From the NCBI GenBank assembly GCA_017632935.1, contig JAGBQJ010000038.1, forward strand, positions 1-64,000: a stretch of 64,000 nt of DNA, in the 5' to 3' direction. The translations under genes were made by a program, and so were the position numbers. The stretch is from Bacteroidales bacterium (GTDB lineage Bacteria; Bacteroidota; Bacteroidia; Bacteroidales; F082). Below, in pieces: positions 44,921 through 55,031 of this stretch (positions within the stretch are counted from its first letter, which is position 1; every line of letters starts with the position of its first letter). The notes under the pieces were generated by a model that worked only from the letters and a program-made list of their open reading frames with translations, searched no databases and had not been told where the DNA came from.

Positions 44921-46131
44921 CGGAACATCATCGCAGCTTTTTTCACCGCATTCACGAAGACTTCCACTTCTTCCATCGTATTGTACATGGCAAATGAAGC
45001 CCGCACCGTGCCTGGGATGCCGAAACGTGTCATCACCGGCTCGGCACAATGGTGACCCGTACGCACCGCCACACCCATCTTGTCGATGATGGTACCGAGG
45101 TCGTAAGGATGCACGCCCTCAATAATGAAGGAAACCAACCCCGAACGCTGTTCCGCCTCACCGATAAAACGGATGCCTTCGATTTCGGATAGTTTTTCTA
45201 TGGCAGATGTCAGTAGTTGAGCCTCATTACGTTCAACCTCTTCCCTATCCAATCCTTGCAGGAATTGCATGGCCGTCTCCAAACCCAATGCCGCACCCAC
45301 GTTGGGTGTGCCTGCCTCGAACTTGTAAGGCAACACATTGAAAGTAGTCTTCTCAAAGCTCACTTTGTCAACCATCTCGCCGCCAAACTGATAAGGTGGT
45401 AGCTTCTCCAACCATTCCGCCTTGCCATACAAGCCGCCAATACCCATGGGAGCATACATCTTATGTCCAGAGAATACGAAGAAATCGCAATCCAATTTCT
45501 GCACGTTGATGGGATGATGGGCGATGGACTGCGCACCGTCAACGACCACAGGAATTTCATACCGATGCGCCATGGCAATCATCTCTTTCACAGGATTGAT
45601 TGTACCCAACACATTGGAAATATGTGCAATAGAAACTACTTTCGGACCTTCCTTCAGCAACTTTTCATATTGTTCCAACTCCAAGACACCTTTGTCATTC
45701 ATCGGAACTACAAGCAGTTGACCTTGATGGCGCTGCACCATTTGCTGCCACGGCACAAGGTTGCTATGGTGTTCCATTGCCGTGACCAAAACTTTGTCAC
45801 CTTCTTCAATGCAATAATGCTCAAATGAGGTGGCAAGCAGGTTCAACGACTCGGTGGTGCCACGTGTGAAGATGATCTCGCGGGCTTCCTTGGCATGGAT
45901 GAAGTCTGCCACGGTCTGGCGGGCATGCTCGTAGGCCTCGGTCGCCTTCTGGCTCAGGTAATGTACCCCACGGTGGATGTTGCAGTTTTCGTGCAGGTAA
46001 TAGTCACGCTCGCGCTCGATGACACAGAGCGGTTTCTGCGTGGTGGCAGCATTGTCAAGATACACCAAGGGCTTGCCATAGACCTGCTGGTCGAGGACGG
46101 GAAACTGCGTTCGTGTTGTGTTGATATCCAT
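44917..46131 (-). CDS. sufS: Cysteine desulfurase SufS
   Basis: 404 residues from ATG 46131; the longer open frame reads through a palindrome and is rejected. 'VYLDNAATTQKP' opens the PLP fold, 'FVFSGHKMYAPMGIGGLYGK' holds the PLP lysine, and 'VRTGHHCAEPVM' holds the active-site cysteine. Mobilises sulfur from cysteine for iron-sulfur cluster building. Last gene of the suf operon. Confidence 0.95.
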   Translation of the reverse strand: MDINTTRTQFPVLDQQVYGKPLVYLDNAATTQKPLCVIERERDYYLHENCNIHRGVHYLSQKATEAYEHARQTVADFIHAKEAREIIFTRGTTESLNLLATSFEHYCIEEGDKVLVTAMEHHSNLVPWQQMVQRHQGQLLVVPMNDKGVLELEQYEKLLKEGPKVVSIAHISNVLGTINPVKEMIAMAHRYEIPVVVDGAQSIAHHPINVQKLDCDFFVFSGHKMYAPMGIGGLYGKAEWLEKLPPYQFGGEMVDKVSFEKTTFNVLPYKFEAGTPNVGAALGLETAMQFLQGLDREEVERNEAQLLTSAIEKLSEIEGIRFIGEAEQRSGLVSFIIEGVHPYDLGTIIDKMGVAVRTGHHCAEPVMTRFGIPGTVRASFAMYNTMEEVEVFVNAVKKAAMMFR

Positions 46132-46143
46132 ATTGTCAAATTT

Positions 46144-46170
46144 GTAGAGACGTTTCTGAAACGTCTCTAC
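46144..46170. repeat. GTAGAGACGTTTC palindrome between sufD and sufS
   Basis: 27 bases, 12-base arms around CTG. Related to the GTAGAGACGGTG palindrome family. Confidence 0.8.
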
Positions 46171-46174
46171 AGGG

Positions 46175-47002
46175 TTAGATTTTCGAATAATCAATGTCAA
46201 AATTATATTCCTTCGGGTGACTACAACGGAGAACGCAGGTCTCACAACTCGACAACTCACCGCGCAGGCGGCGTTTGATCATATCGTCGATGTGTTCATG
46301 CAGCATCTCATTGCCGATATGATTGCTCACCTCAGCAGCGAAGGCGTACATCAACAATATCCTGGCATTAGCCTTGCTGATACCGCGCTGACGCATGTAG
46401 AACATGGCTTCTTGGTCAAGTTGGCCTGTGGAGGTACCATGCGAACACTTCACGTCGTCGGCATAGATTTCCAAAAACGGCTGGCTGTTGATTTTGGCCT
46501 TGGGCGTCAGGATAATGTTGCTGTTGTTTTGGTGCGCATCGGTCTTTTGGGCATTGGGCGCCACATAGACATGGCCATTGAAAATGCCCGAGGCTTCATC
46601 GTCAAGCACGCCCTTGAACTTTTCGTTGCTGGTGCAGTGCGGCACGTTGTGGTTCACCTTCAAGTAGTTTTCCACATGCTGGGTCTTGTCAATGAGATAC
46701 AAGCCATACACCTGCGTGTCGGCACCCTCGCCATCCAAATCGATATGATATGCGTTGCGGATGTCGCCGCCATTGAAGGTGATGACCACGATCTTCAGTC
46801 GGCTGTCGGCCAGCTGCCTGACCTTGAACTCACGCCGGATGGAGGCCTCGTTGCTTACGTTCTGAAGCACATACAACTCAAGGCTGGCGTTCTCGTTGAG
46901 GACGATTTCGGCGACTTTCGGCTCTTGCGAGACGTGGGCGTCGTCGTCGTACTCGATGATTTCGCGGCATTGGTTGGCGGCTATGATAAGTTGGTTGTCC
47001 AT
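46175..47002 (-). CDS. sufD: SufD, short form
   Basis: 275 residues from the ATG at 47002; a TTG two codons earlier is less likely. Contains the beta-helix core and the C-terminal family end 'QLDQEAMFYMRQRGISKANARILLMYAFAAEVSNHI', with Cys in 'KCSHGTSTGQ'. Usual SufD proteins are about 400-450 residues; this one lacks most of the N-terminal domain. It is two bases from sufC. Forms the SufBCD scaffold with SufB and SufC. Confidence 0.9.
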   Translation of the reverse strand: MDNQLIIAANQCREIIEYDDDAHVSQEPKVAEIVLNENASLELYVLQNVSNEASIRREFKVRQLADSRLKIVVITFNGGDIRNAYHIDLDGEGADTQVYGLYLIDKTQHVENYLKVNHNVPHCTSNEKFKGVLDDEASGIFNGHVYVAPNAQKTDAHQNNSNIILTPKAKINSQPFLEIYADDVKCSHGTSTGQLDQEAMFYMRQRGISKANARILLMYAFAAEVSNHIGNEMLHEHIDDMIKRRLRGELSSCETCVLRCSHPKEYNFDIDYSKI

Positions 47003-47004
47003 AA

Positions 47005-47751
<747 letters not shown>

Positions 47752-47757
47752 ATTATT

Positions 47758-47792
47758 CAGTTGATAATTGATAATTGGCAATTGATAGTTTT
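47758..47792. repeat. TTGATAATTG repeat tract
   Basis: Short AT-rich tandem and palindromic units (TTGATAATTGATAATTGGC) between the glycosyltransferase gene and sufC, of a kind often seen between Bacteroidota genes. Confidence 0.5.
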
Positions 47793-47803
47793 CTGTATTT
47801 TAA

Positions 47804-49111
47804 TTATTGGGTTGGGCTTAGGCTGATTTTGCCATAACGCATAAAATAGGCATGTTTGGCCCAATGTGTGTATTCTTCTGATGATATTTCAATAGTGTTA
47901 TTCTCTCCAGATTCCGTAATCCGATGTTTCACCTCTTCAATCAGCGCCTCATCGCGGCCGTATTTCCCGAAATGAACGACATTCAAGACGACGCCCAGCA
48001 ACACGATACAACTCGCTCCAAGGGTCGACCATTTGCGGAAACGCGGCGTCATCTTCGGTAGCCACAAAGTAAGCCCCGAAAGCGTGATATGTCCGCAAGC
48101 CAAAGCAAAGAACGGCAAGGCGGCCAACATATAAAAGTCGCGTTGCTTCACACTCACCATGATCGGCAATACCCCTAACAATCCAAGAATCAAGAAGATG
48201 CAGAACCATCCTTTGTCAAGCGGGAACTCGAAGACCTTATTGTTGACCTTGTTTTTGGCTTTACAAATCACCAAGGCCAAAGCAATCACAAATGGAGCAA
48301 TCAGTTGCTGCAACAGGCTGAAGACGATGTAAAAACGGGTTGAGACCGTGGTTTCGTGCAGCCCGCCGCCGATGACTTGGAGTTGGATGTAGTCTTTTAA
48401 ATAAGGTAATGACTGCGGGAACACCAAAAACATGATGCCCGCGAAGACCGCCAATGAGATCACTAAAATCAGACTATCGATAGGACCTTGAATCCATCTA
48501 CGCTTTTTGTCGAATGCACAATAAAGGATGGGAAACGCCAACGGAAACAACCCTGTGAAGCCTTTGGACAGGAAGGCCAACAGCAGAGCCAAAGACGCAA
48601 GAATCAACCAGATCTTATGGTTGCGTTGGTATCCGACAATCATCATGTATACCGACAGCAGCACAAAGACTGACATGGTATTTTCCAACATGTTGTTGGC
48701 AGCACACCAGGTGACCAAAGGCATGGCCAACCAAAACAGCAACGGCAGCCAAGCCCAACGGATGTTGTTGGTGGTGCGTTTCCAGATCAAGGAGATGAGC
48801 AGGCCCGAGAGCAAAAACATCAGCACGGAATAGGCTTTTTCCACCCACCAATGGTCGCCCAACGCCTTGAATGCCAAAGCTTCCAATCCCAAGGCCAAAG
48901 GAGGATGTGAATGAAACACAGTGCCAATCGTCTGGGTATAATAGGGATTCCAAAACGACCCTAAGGCATACGCCATATTGCGCGAAATGCTGGCATATAA
49001 AACACCGTCAAGAAACATGCCTTCGGTCAATAGACTCTTGCTCACCAGAATGAGGAACAATCCGATGAGGAGCAACCAGAAGGGCGTGATATTTGAACGG
49101 GCGATTTGCAT
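47804..49111 (-). CDS. Glycosyltransferase family 39/ArnT-like membrane protein
   Basis: 435 residues, about ten membrane segments. The N-terminal luminal loop has the acidic 'EGMFLDGVLYASISRNMAYALG' and 'HSHPPLALG' motifs of GT39/GT83 transferases that use polyprenyl-phosphate sugars. Acceptor unknown; surface lipid or protein glycosylation is plausible. It sits between sufB and sufC on the same strand, although its function is unrelated to cluster assembly. Confidence 0.85.
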   Translation of the reverse strand: MQIARSNITPFWLLLIGLFLILVSKSLLTEGMFLDGVLYASISRNMAYALGSFWNPYYTQTIGTVFHSHPPLALGLEALAFKALGDHWWVEKAYSVLMFLLSGLLISLIWKRTTNNIRWAWLPLLFWLAMPLVTWCAANNMLENTMSVFVLLSVYMMIVGYQRNHKIWLILASLALLLAFLSKGFTGLFPLAFPILYCAFDKKRRWIQGPIDSLILVISLAVFAGIMFLVFPQSLPYLKDYIQLQVIGGGLHETTVSTRFYIVFSLLQQLIAPFVIALALVICKAKNKVNNKVFEFPLDKGWFCIFLILGLLGVLPIMVSVKQRDFYMLAALPFFALACGHITLSGLTLWLPKMTPRFRKWSTLGASCIVLLGVVLNVVHFGKYGRDEALIEEVKHRITESGENNTIEISSEEYTHWAKHAYFMRYGKISLSPTQ

Positions 49112-49150
49112 GATTTCTATATTATCGGACGCATTCGATGCGTCCTTACA

Positions 49151-50602
49151 TTATCCGACGCTGCCTTCAAGGGTTATGGACAATAGTTTCTGTGCCTCAA
49201 CGGCGAATTCCATGGGCAATTTGTTCAGCACATCCTTAGCATAGCCATTGACAATCAAACCGATGGCTTTTTCCGTTGGAATGCCACGCTGTTGGCAATA
49301 GAACAACTGGTCTTCGGAAATTTTAGAGGTCGTGGCCTCGTGTTCAAGGATGCTCGACTCGTTACCGCACTCAACGTATGGCCAGGTGTGGGCGCCGCAT
49401 TTGTCGCCAAGCAACAGCGAGTCGCATTGCGAATAGTTGCGTGAGTTTTCGGCTTTGGCGGCCACCCTCACCAGACCACGGTAGCCGTTTTGGCTGTGAC
49501 CGGCAGAGATGCCCTTCGAGATGATGGTGCTTCGGGTGTTTTTGCCCAAGTGGATCATCTTGGTGCCCGTATCGGCCTGCTGGTAGTTGTTGGTCACGGC
49601 GACGGAATAGAACTCGCCTACCGAGTTGTCACCCAACAGCACACAGCCTGGGTATTTCCATGTGATGGCTGAACCCGTCTCAACCTGCGTCCATGAAATC
49701 TTGGAGCGGTCGCCGCGACAAAGGCCACGCTTGGTGACGAGGTTGTACACACCACCTTTACCGTCCTTGTCGCCAGGATACCAGTTCTGAACGGTGGAGT
49801 ATTTCACTTCGGCATCGGTCTCGGCGATGATCTCCACAATAGCGGCATGCAGTTGGTTCTCGTCACGTTGCGGAGCCGTGCAGCCTTCCATGTAGCTCAC
49901 ATACGCGCCTTCGTCAGCCACAATCAGCGTACGCTCAAACTGACCCGTATTGGCCGCGTTGATGCGAAAATAGGTAGACAGCTCCAAGGGGCAATGCACG
50001 CCCTTCGGGATGTAGCAGAACGAGCCGTCGCTGAAGACTGCCGAGTTGAGCGCGGCGAAAAAATTGTCGGTATACGGCACTACCTTGCCGAGGTATTTCT
50101 TTACCAAGTCTGGGTGCTGCTTTACCGCCTCGCTGAATGACATGAAGATAACGCCGTGCTTCGAGAGCGTCTCTTGGAAGGTTGTCTTCACCGAAGTGGA
50201 GTCCATCACCGCATCGACGGCCACGCCCGAGAGCTTCTTCTGCTCGTCAAGCGAGATGCCGAGTTTATCAAAGGTGGCCAACAATTCAGGATCCACCTCG
50301 TCGAGGCTCTGTTTTTGCTGACGTTTGCGCGGTGCAGCATAATAGATAATGTCCTGGTAGTTGATTTCAGGGATATCGAGATGCGCCCAGTTGGGTTGTT
50401 TCAGCGTTTGCCAATGACGGAACGCCTTCAGGCGGAACTCTAACAGCCATTCCGGTTCCTCTTTTTTCTTGGAAATCAAGCGGATGATGTCTTCATTCAA
50501 GCCTTTCGGCACAAAATCGGTCTCAATGTCGGTCACAAAGCCGTATTCGTACTCTTTGTTCGTGACCTCGCTGATGATATTTTCGTTAGGATTAGGATCC
50601 AT
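49151..50602 (-). CDS. sufB: Fe-S cluster assembly protein SufB
   Basis: 483 residues from ATG 50602. The upstream extension reads the GGGAC repeat and is rejected. '[46 protein letters not shown]' and '[26 protein letters not shown]' are family signatures; Cys in '[13 protein letters not shown]'-type loop. Scaffold for new iron-sulfur clusters. First suf gene; its leader of about 110 bases contains a repeat hairpin. Confidence 0.96.
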   Translation of the reverse strand: MDPNPNENIISEVTNKEYEYGFVTDIETDFVPKGLNEDIIRLISKKKEEPEWLLEFRLKAFRHWQTLKQPNWAHLDIPEINYQDIIYYAAPRKRQQKQSLDEVDPELLATFDKLGISLDEQKKLSGVAVDAVMDSTSVKTTFQETLSKHGVIFMSFSEAVKQHPDLVKKYLGKVVPYTDNFFAALNSAVFSDGSFCYIPKGVHCPLELSTYFRINAANTGQFERTLIVADEGAYVSYMEGCTAPQRDENQLHAAIVEIIAETDAEVKYSTVQNWYPGDKDGKGGVYNLVTKRGLCRGDRSKISWTQVETGSAITWKYPGCVLLGDNSVGEFYSVAVTNNYQQADTGTKMIHLGKNTRSTIISKGISAGHSQNGYRGLVRVAAKAENSRNYSQCDSLLLGDKCGAHTWPYVECGNESSILEHEATTSKISEDQLFYCQQRGIPTEKAIGLIVNGYAKDVLNKLPMEFAVEAQKLLSITLEGSVG

Positions 50603-50611
50603 AAAACTGCG

Positions 50612-50690
50612 TTTTTTGACGCGGGACGCGGGACTGCGGGACACGGGACAAAACCCGTCTCGCGTCTCGTGTCTCGAAGTCCCGAGTCCA
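50612..50690. repeat. GGGACGCGGGAC hairpin element, copy 2
   Basis: Same family as 20895-20973; lies in the presumed sufB leader between promoter and start. Confidence 0.75.
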
Positions 50691-50718
50691 CTATTAAGAA
50701 TGATTTCAAATTAGACCG

Positions 50719-50726
50719 CAAAGATA
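50719..50726 (-). promoter_or_regulatory. -7 promoter box of the suf operon
   Basis: TATCTTTG on the minus strand, about 117 bases before sufB. Confidence 0.5.
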
Positions 50727-50798
50727 CAATTTTATTATGGTTGGGAAGAATTTTTCTACAAAAAACGGTCATCTTTTGGGCTTTCCATTTTTTTCCGT

Positions 50799-50806
50799 TA
50801 GTTTTG
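50799..50806 (+). promoter_or_regulatory. -7 promoter box of the PHP gene
   Basis: TAGTTTTG, eight bases before the ATG; supports the internal start at 50815. Confidence 0.45.
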
Positions 50807-50814
50807 CAGGCCGT

Positions 50815-52056
50815 ATGAGCGAGAAAAAAAAGAAACACGGCTTCTGGTTCAATTTCGGCAGGGTGATGGCTAGTATTGGCATTGCCTTGCTGCTGGTGAT
50901 ATTATTTGTTTACCTCTCCGTGCCCACTTACAGTTTCAAGGAGCCGAGACCTTTCAGCGGCGAATACCTTTACAACCCCTATCAGGACATGCACCCCAAT
51001 CAATGGAAAAAATATCATTTCCATTGCCATTCGCGCAGATATTTCGGTCTAACCAACGGACGCAAGAGCACTGAAAGCACCATCGACAGCGTGTACCAAG
51101 CTTTGGGCTACGACCATTACGGCATTTCAGATTATATGGGCATCAACATGCATAGCTCTGAAAAAGAAGGCTTTATCCCCGCTTACGAACACGGCTACGG
51201 CCTCTTCCGCAAGACACACCAGATCTGCATCGGTGCTGAGAAAGTGTATTGGCCCGACTTCATCTTTGTGCAGAACCTCAACATGAAACAGCACATGATC
51301 AACAAGTTGGGTGAGCGTTGCCGCTTCGTCATGCCCGCACACGCTTCGTTCACCAAAGGCTATCAAGTGAACGACATGGCGCTGTTGAGCAATTACCGCC
51401 TGCTTGAAGTGGTCAATCCGTATGGCAACGCCATCGAACACTGGGACATGGCCCTCTCCAACGGCCATCGCGTGTATGCCCTCGGCGACGACGACACGCA
51501 TGACATCACAAAAGCCAATGAGGTATGTCGCAACCTGACCATGGTCAACACGCCCGACCTCAACCCCGAACATATCTACGAAGCCCTTGACAAAGGCCTT
51601 TGCTACGCCGTGGAGTTCGACAACTGGTACCATCATCCGATGACCTTGGCTGAGAAAGTGGAGCAGGCCCAAAAATTGCCCCATCTGACCCGCGCCGAAT
51701 TGGTCGGCGACACCTTATTTGTCGAGACCTCAAACGACAAGATGCAGCAAGTGAAATTCATCGGGCAGGACGGCCAAGTGCTGAAGACGGATGATCTCGT
51801 GCCGATAGCCTATTATGTCATCCAACCCGAAGACCATTACGTCAGGACGGAAATCAACGTCAACGGCTTGCAGCATTTTTATCTGAATCCCGTCACGCGA
51901 CATGCGACACCCGAGCCCGTCGACCAGCGCCTCGATGTCGTCAACAAGGCGCAGACCTACATGTATTGGTTTGTGTACATCGTTGCCTTCGCGGCGCTGG
52001 CATGGTATCTCTTCAAAAAGGCCAAGGAGAAAAAGCAGCAAACAAGTGAGGATTAA
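50815..52056 (+). CDS. Membrane-anchored PHP-domain hydrolase
   Basis: 413 residues. N-terminal membrane segment (about 20-38) and a C-terminal one (about 383-400). Between them is a PHP-like metallo-hydrolase: 'YHFHCHSRR' (HxH), 'YGISDYMGINMHS', a Glu in 'IGAEKVYWPDF', His in 'VMPAHASF', and 'ALGDDDTHDI'. Likely a phosphoesterase facing the periplasm; substrate unknown. The next gene overlaps its end. Confidence 0.8.
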   Translation: MSEKKKKHGFWFNFGRVMASIGIALLLVILFVYLSVPTYSFKEPRPFSGEYLYNPYQDMHPNQWKKYHFHCHSRRYFGLTNGRKSTESTIDSVYQALGYDHYGISDYMGINMHSSEKEGFIPAYEHGYGLFRKTHQICIGAEKVYWPDFIFVQNLNMKQHMINKLGERCRFVMPAHASFTKGYQVNDMALLSNYRLLEVVNPYGNAIEHWDMALSNGHRVYALGDDDTHDITKANEVCRNLTMVNTPDLNPEHIYEALDKGLCYAVEFDNWYHHPMTLAEKVEQAQKLPHLTRAELVGDTLFVETSNDKMQQVKFIGQDGQVLKTDDLVPIAYYVIQPEDHYVRTEINVNGLQHFYLNPVTRHATPEPVDQRLDVVNKAQTYMYWFVYIVAFAALAWYLFKKAKEKKQQTSED

Positions 52057-53614
52057 AGAGCAAAATATCAACAAAATACTGATTTGGCTTTTGGCCATCA
52101 GCGCAGTTGTTAGAGGTATCCTGGCCGCCTGGATGGAGTTCGGCAACGACGAGGTGTATTACTGGACATACGCCCTTTATCCCGACTGGAGTCATTTCGA
52201 CCATCCGCCTATGGTGGGCTGGGTAATTCAACTCTTTAGTCTTAACTTATTGTTCGACAGTGAGTTCTTCATTCGTTTGGCCTCGGTCGTCTTCATGACT
52301 GCCGACACCTATATCATCTTCCGTATCGGCAAGGAAATCAAGGATGCGCGGACTGGCCTTTATGCTGCCTTGCTTTACACCGCTTCCATCTATGCCTTCG
52401 TCATCACGGGTGTTTTCATTATGCCTGACACGCCTTTGATGCTGTTTTGGCTGCTGGCAGTCTGGATGGCGGTAAAGTCCGAAAAAAAGCAAATTTTGCT
52501 TTTTTTCGGACTTTACGCGGGTTTAGCCATGCTCTCCAAGTATTCAGGCGTCTTCCTTTGGGTCGGCATGCTGCTTTACATCTTGATTTTCAACCGAAAA
52601 CAACTGAAGAATCCCTATCTCTACCTCGCCTTGCTGATTTCCGCCGTCTGTTGTATCCCTATTCTTTATTGGAACATTGGCAACGATTTCATCAGTTTCC
52701 GCTTCCACGGCGAGCGTGTGGGGCTGTTCGGTAAGCCAAACTTCAGCACTTTCGGAACTGAAATTGCAGGTGAGTTCTTCTACAACAACCCGGTCAATTT
52801 CATACTAGCCTATGTCGCTGTCATCACGGCGTTCAAAAAGAAGCTCCTATTAGAGAAATCAGTGCAACGCCTCATTTTATGCATCGCCTTGCCGCTTATT
52901 CTGGTCTTCCTGTTTTTCTCCCTCACCCGCCCCACCCTGCCCCATTGGAACGCGCCCGCATACGTCCTGCTTATCTTGTTGGCTGCGGTATGGCTGCGTG
53001 ACAAAAACACTGATTCAGAGCGATTGCCCCGTTCCATTACGGCAGCTTTAGCGGTACTCGTAATCACTTTGACGATTGGTGTGGCTGAAATCAAGACGGG
53101 CTTCATCCCTTTGGACAAACACTCTGAGCCTGAACAACTTGGTCGCAATGACTTCACCTTAGACATGTACGGCTGGCGACAATTGGGCGAGAAATTTGCA
53201 GATTTCCGAGAGCAGAAAATCGCAGAAGGTGTAATGAAAGCGGAAGATGGCATCGTGGCCAACCAATGGTTTCCTCTCGCCAACCTCGACTATTACGTGG
53301 CACGCCCCTTAGGACTGAAGGTCATGGGCTTAGGCTGGCCAGAATTCTTGCATAAATACCTGTGGATCAATGATAAACGTGGCGGATTCAAGCTCGACGA
53401 GGACTATTGTTTCCTCTCCGATAGCCGTTACATGAAAGACCCAAAGGAGACCTATCAATGGTATTTCAAGGAGATTGAATTGGTCGGCGTCATCCCCATC
53501 GAACGCAACGGGAAAACGGTGAAAAACTTCTTCGTTTACACTTGCAAAGGCTTATGTGCCGAGCCACCCACTTTGGAAAGCCTTAGGGCTGAATACGCCG
53601 CAACAGGTGAATAG
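52046..53614 (+). CDS. Glycosyltransferase family 39 membrane protein
   Basis: 522 residues from the GTG at 52046, chosen because it directly precedes the first conserved segment and overlaps the PHP stop by 11 bases; no ATG is near. First loop 'FGNDEVYYWTYALYPDWSHFDHPPMVGW' is the acidic GT39 motif. About eleven membrane segments, then a soluble C-terminal domain (about 390-522). Transfers a sugar from a lipid-linked donor; acceptor unknown. It converges with and overlaps the next gene by 32 bases. Confidence 0.88.
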   Translation: MRIKEQNINKILIWLLAISAVVRGILAAWMEFGNDEVYYWTYALYPDWSHFDHPPMVGWVIQLFSLNLLFDSEFFIRLASVVFMTADTYIIFRIGKEIKDARTGLYAALLYTASIYAFVITGVFIMPDTPLMLFWLLAVWMAVKSEKKQILLFFGLYAGLAMLSKYSGVFLWVGMLLYILIFNRKQLKNPYLYLALLISAVCCIPILYWNIGNDFISFRFHGERVGLFGKPNFSTFGTEIAGEFFYNNPVNFILAYVAVITAFKKKLLLEKSVQRLILCIALPLILVFLFFSLTRPTLPHWNAPAYVLLILLAAVWLRDKNTDSERLPRSITAALAVLVITLTIGVAEIKTGFIPLDKHSEPEQLGRNDFTLDMYGWRQLGEKFADFREQKIAEGVMKAEDGIVANQWFPLANLDYYVARPLGLKVMGLGWPEFLHKYLWINDKRGGFKLDEDYCFLSDSRYMKDPKETYQWYFKEIELVGVIPIERNGKTVKNFFVYTCKGLCAEPPTLESLRAEYAATGE

Positions 53615-55031
53615 ACCCGTCGGAAGCCACCGTCTCATACTCCGAACGGTTGGTGAACACCATCTTACCCTGACGCTCATATTTGACATAATGCTCCGTA
53701 ATCAGTACATAATCAGCTTCTACCTTGTTTGCGTTGGCAAAATTCTGGATGTTATCGCGCAAGGCCAGATGAGGCACAAACATCGTGGCAGCACTCACCG
53801 TTGCATCCTCAGGAAGCATCGCCATCAACTCGCGGGCATAGCGAATATCGAATTCTTTCTGCTCATAATGCCGCCCCTGATACACACATAACTGGTCGAC
53901 CAGAATGACAGACTTGGGTACGCCCACGGTATAAAAAGTGGTCAGCACCGTGGAAAGCAGCAAAGCCAGACTTAATGCCAGCCTCAACTTACTGTTTTTC
54001 AATTTGATAATCACCAAAAACGACGAAACCACCAAAATCGGCACAAACTCAACCGAATACTGGAAAGAAATACCCCAAAACATAGTATCAGCAGCCAACA
54101 TTTTCTGCGCAACGAGCGGAATGAGCATCAGCAAATAGTTGGGCTTCAGCAAAGTAAGCAACATCCCCGAAGCCAACGCACAAACATAAAACTCTTCCTT
54201 GATCCCATCATATTTCGACCAACCGGTGGTATTGGTAAACAACATCCTAAGGGTCTCCAAAGGTTGTGAAAGCAATCTTCCTGCAATGTCCGCATAATTG
54301 TCGCCCAGATGGGAATAGCGAGCAAAGCCGCCGCCGTTTCCACCCAACCTTGGCATCACTATCATATTGATAATAAAGAAATAAGCCAAAGCAAACACTG
54401 CGTATGCCGCTAAATGCCAAAGGGCTTTTTTCTCCTTCCTGTAATCCCACATCAGGCCAATGGCAATAAAGAACAGCCAAAGCGACATGTTCTCCTTGCC
54501 GATGACGAACAGCACGGCGAACAAGGACGCCCACACAAAGCGTTTCCGCTTCAGGAAATACAACAGCCAAGGCAACATCATGGCCGACAACACGTTGGAA
54601 TGGTAGTCGAAAGCGATAGCGTGAATGATTCCGAAAGAGAAAAAGAAGACGGTAGCGGCCAGAATTGGCATCAGGTCATCGTCCGAATAAAGGCTTATCA
54701 GTCTGTAAACACCCCAGCCACCTAGCAAGGTCGCCACAATCTGCACGACGAGCAAGGTATAGGTCCCGAACACATAAATCAAGGGCGACAAAAGAGGCAG
54801 ATACAAATCGAAATGGTCGCTGAGAAGGCTACACGGAACGTCCTTGAACATGCTGCAATCGGCAGCGCGGAAATGGGCATAGTCGTAGAGCGCATGGGGA
54901 TAGAGTCCCAAGTCGAGCGCGTAGGTCTTGAACAGGTAATGGTTGACCAAGGAGATGAGGGCATACAACACACCAGCAACGGTGAAAACCGAAGCCAAGG
55001 TAATGTTTCTCTGCCGTTTACTCAAGGTCAT
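53583..55031 (-). CDS. DUF2079 membrane protein
   Basis: 482 residues from ATG 55031, which overlaps the pepT stop (ATGA). About ten membrane segments. The N-terminal 'YALDLGLYPHALYDYAHF' and 'LLSDHFDLYLPLLSPLIYVF' motifs are typical of DUF2079, a GT-C-like family. Function is not established; a lipid-linked sugar transferase is likely. C-terminal soluble part with 'LMAMLPEDATVSAATMFVPHLALRDNI'. Confidence 0.88.
   Translation of the reverse strand: MTLSKRQRNITLASVFTVAGVLYALISLVNHYLFKTYALDLGLYPHALYDYAHFRAADCSMFKDVPCSLLSDHFDLYLPLLSPLIYVFGTYTLLVVQIVATLLGGWGVYRLISLYSDDDLMPILAATVFFFSFGIIHAIAFDYHSNVLSAMMLPWLLYFLKRKRFVWASLFAVLFVIGKENMSLWLFFIAIGLMWDYRKEKKALWHLAAYAVFALAYFFIINMIVMPRLGGNGGGFARYSHLGDNYADIAGRLLSQPLETLRMLFTNTTGWSKYDGIKEEFYVCALASGMLLTLLKPNYLLMLIPLVAQKMLAADTMFWGISFQYSVEFVPILVVSSFLVIIKLKNSKLRLALSLALLLSTVLTTFYTVGVPKSVILVDQLCVYQGRHYEQKEFDIRYARELMAMLPEDATVSAATMFVPHLALRDNIQNFANANKVEADYVLITEHYVKYERQGKMVFTNRSEYETVASDGSIHLLRRIQP

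Noticed and set aside
46132-46260. Longer N-terminus for SufS
   Set aside because: It would translate the palindrome and the end of sufD; the family start fits ATG 46131.
50603-50644. Upstream start for SufB giving 'MSRSPASRV'
   Set aside because: Encoded entirely by the GGGAC repeat; the same peptide appears before the PfoR-type gene for the same reason.
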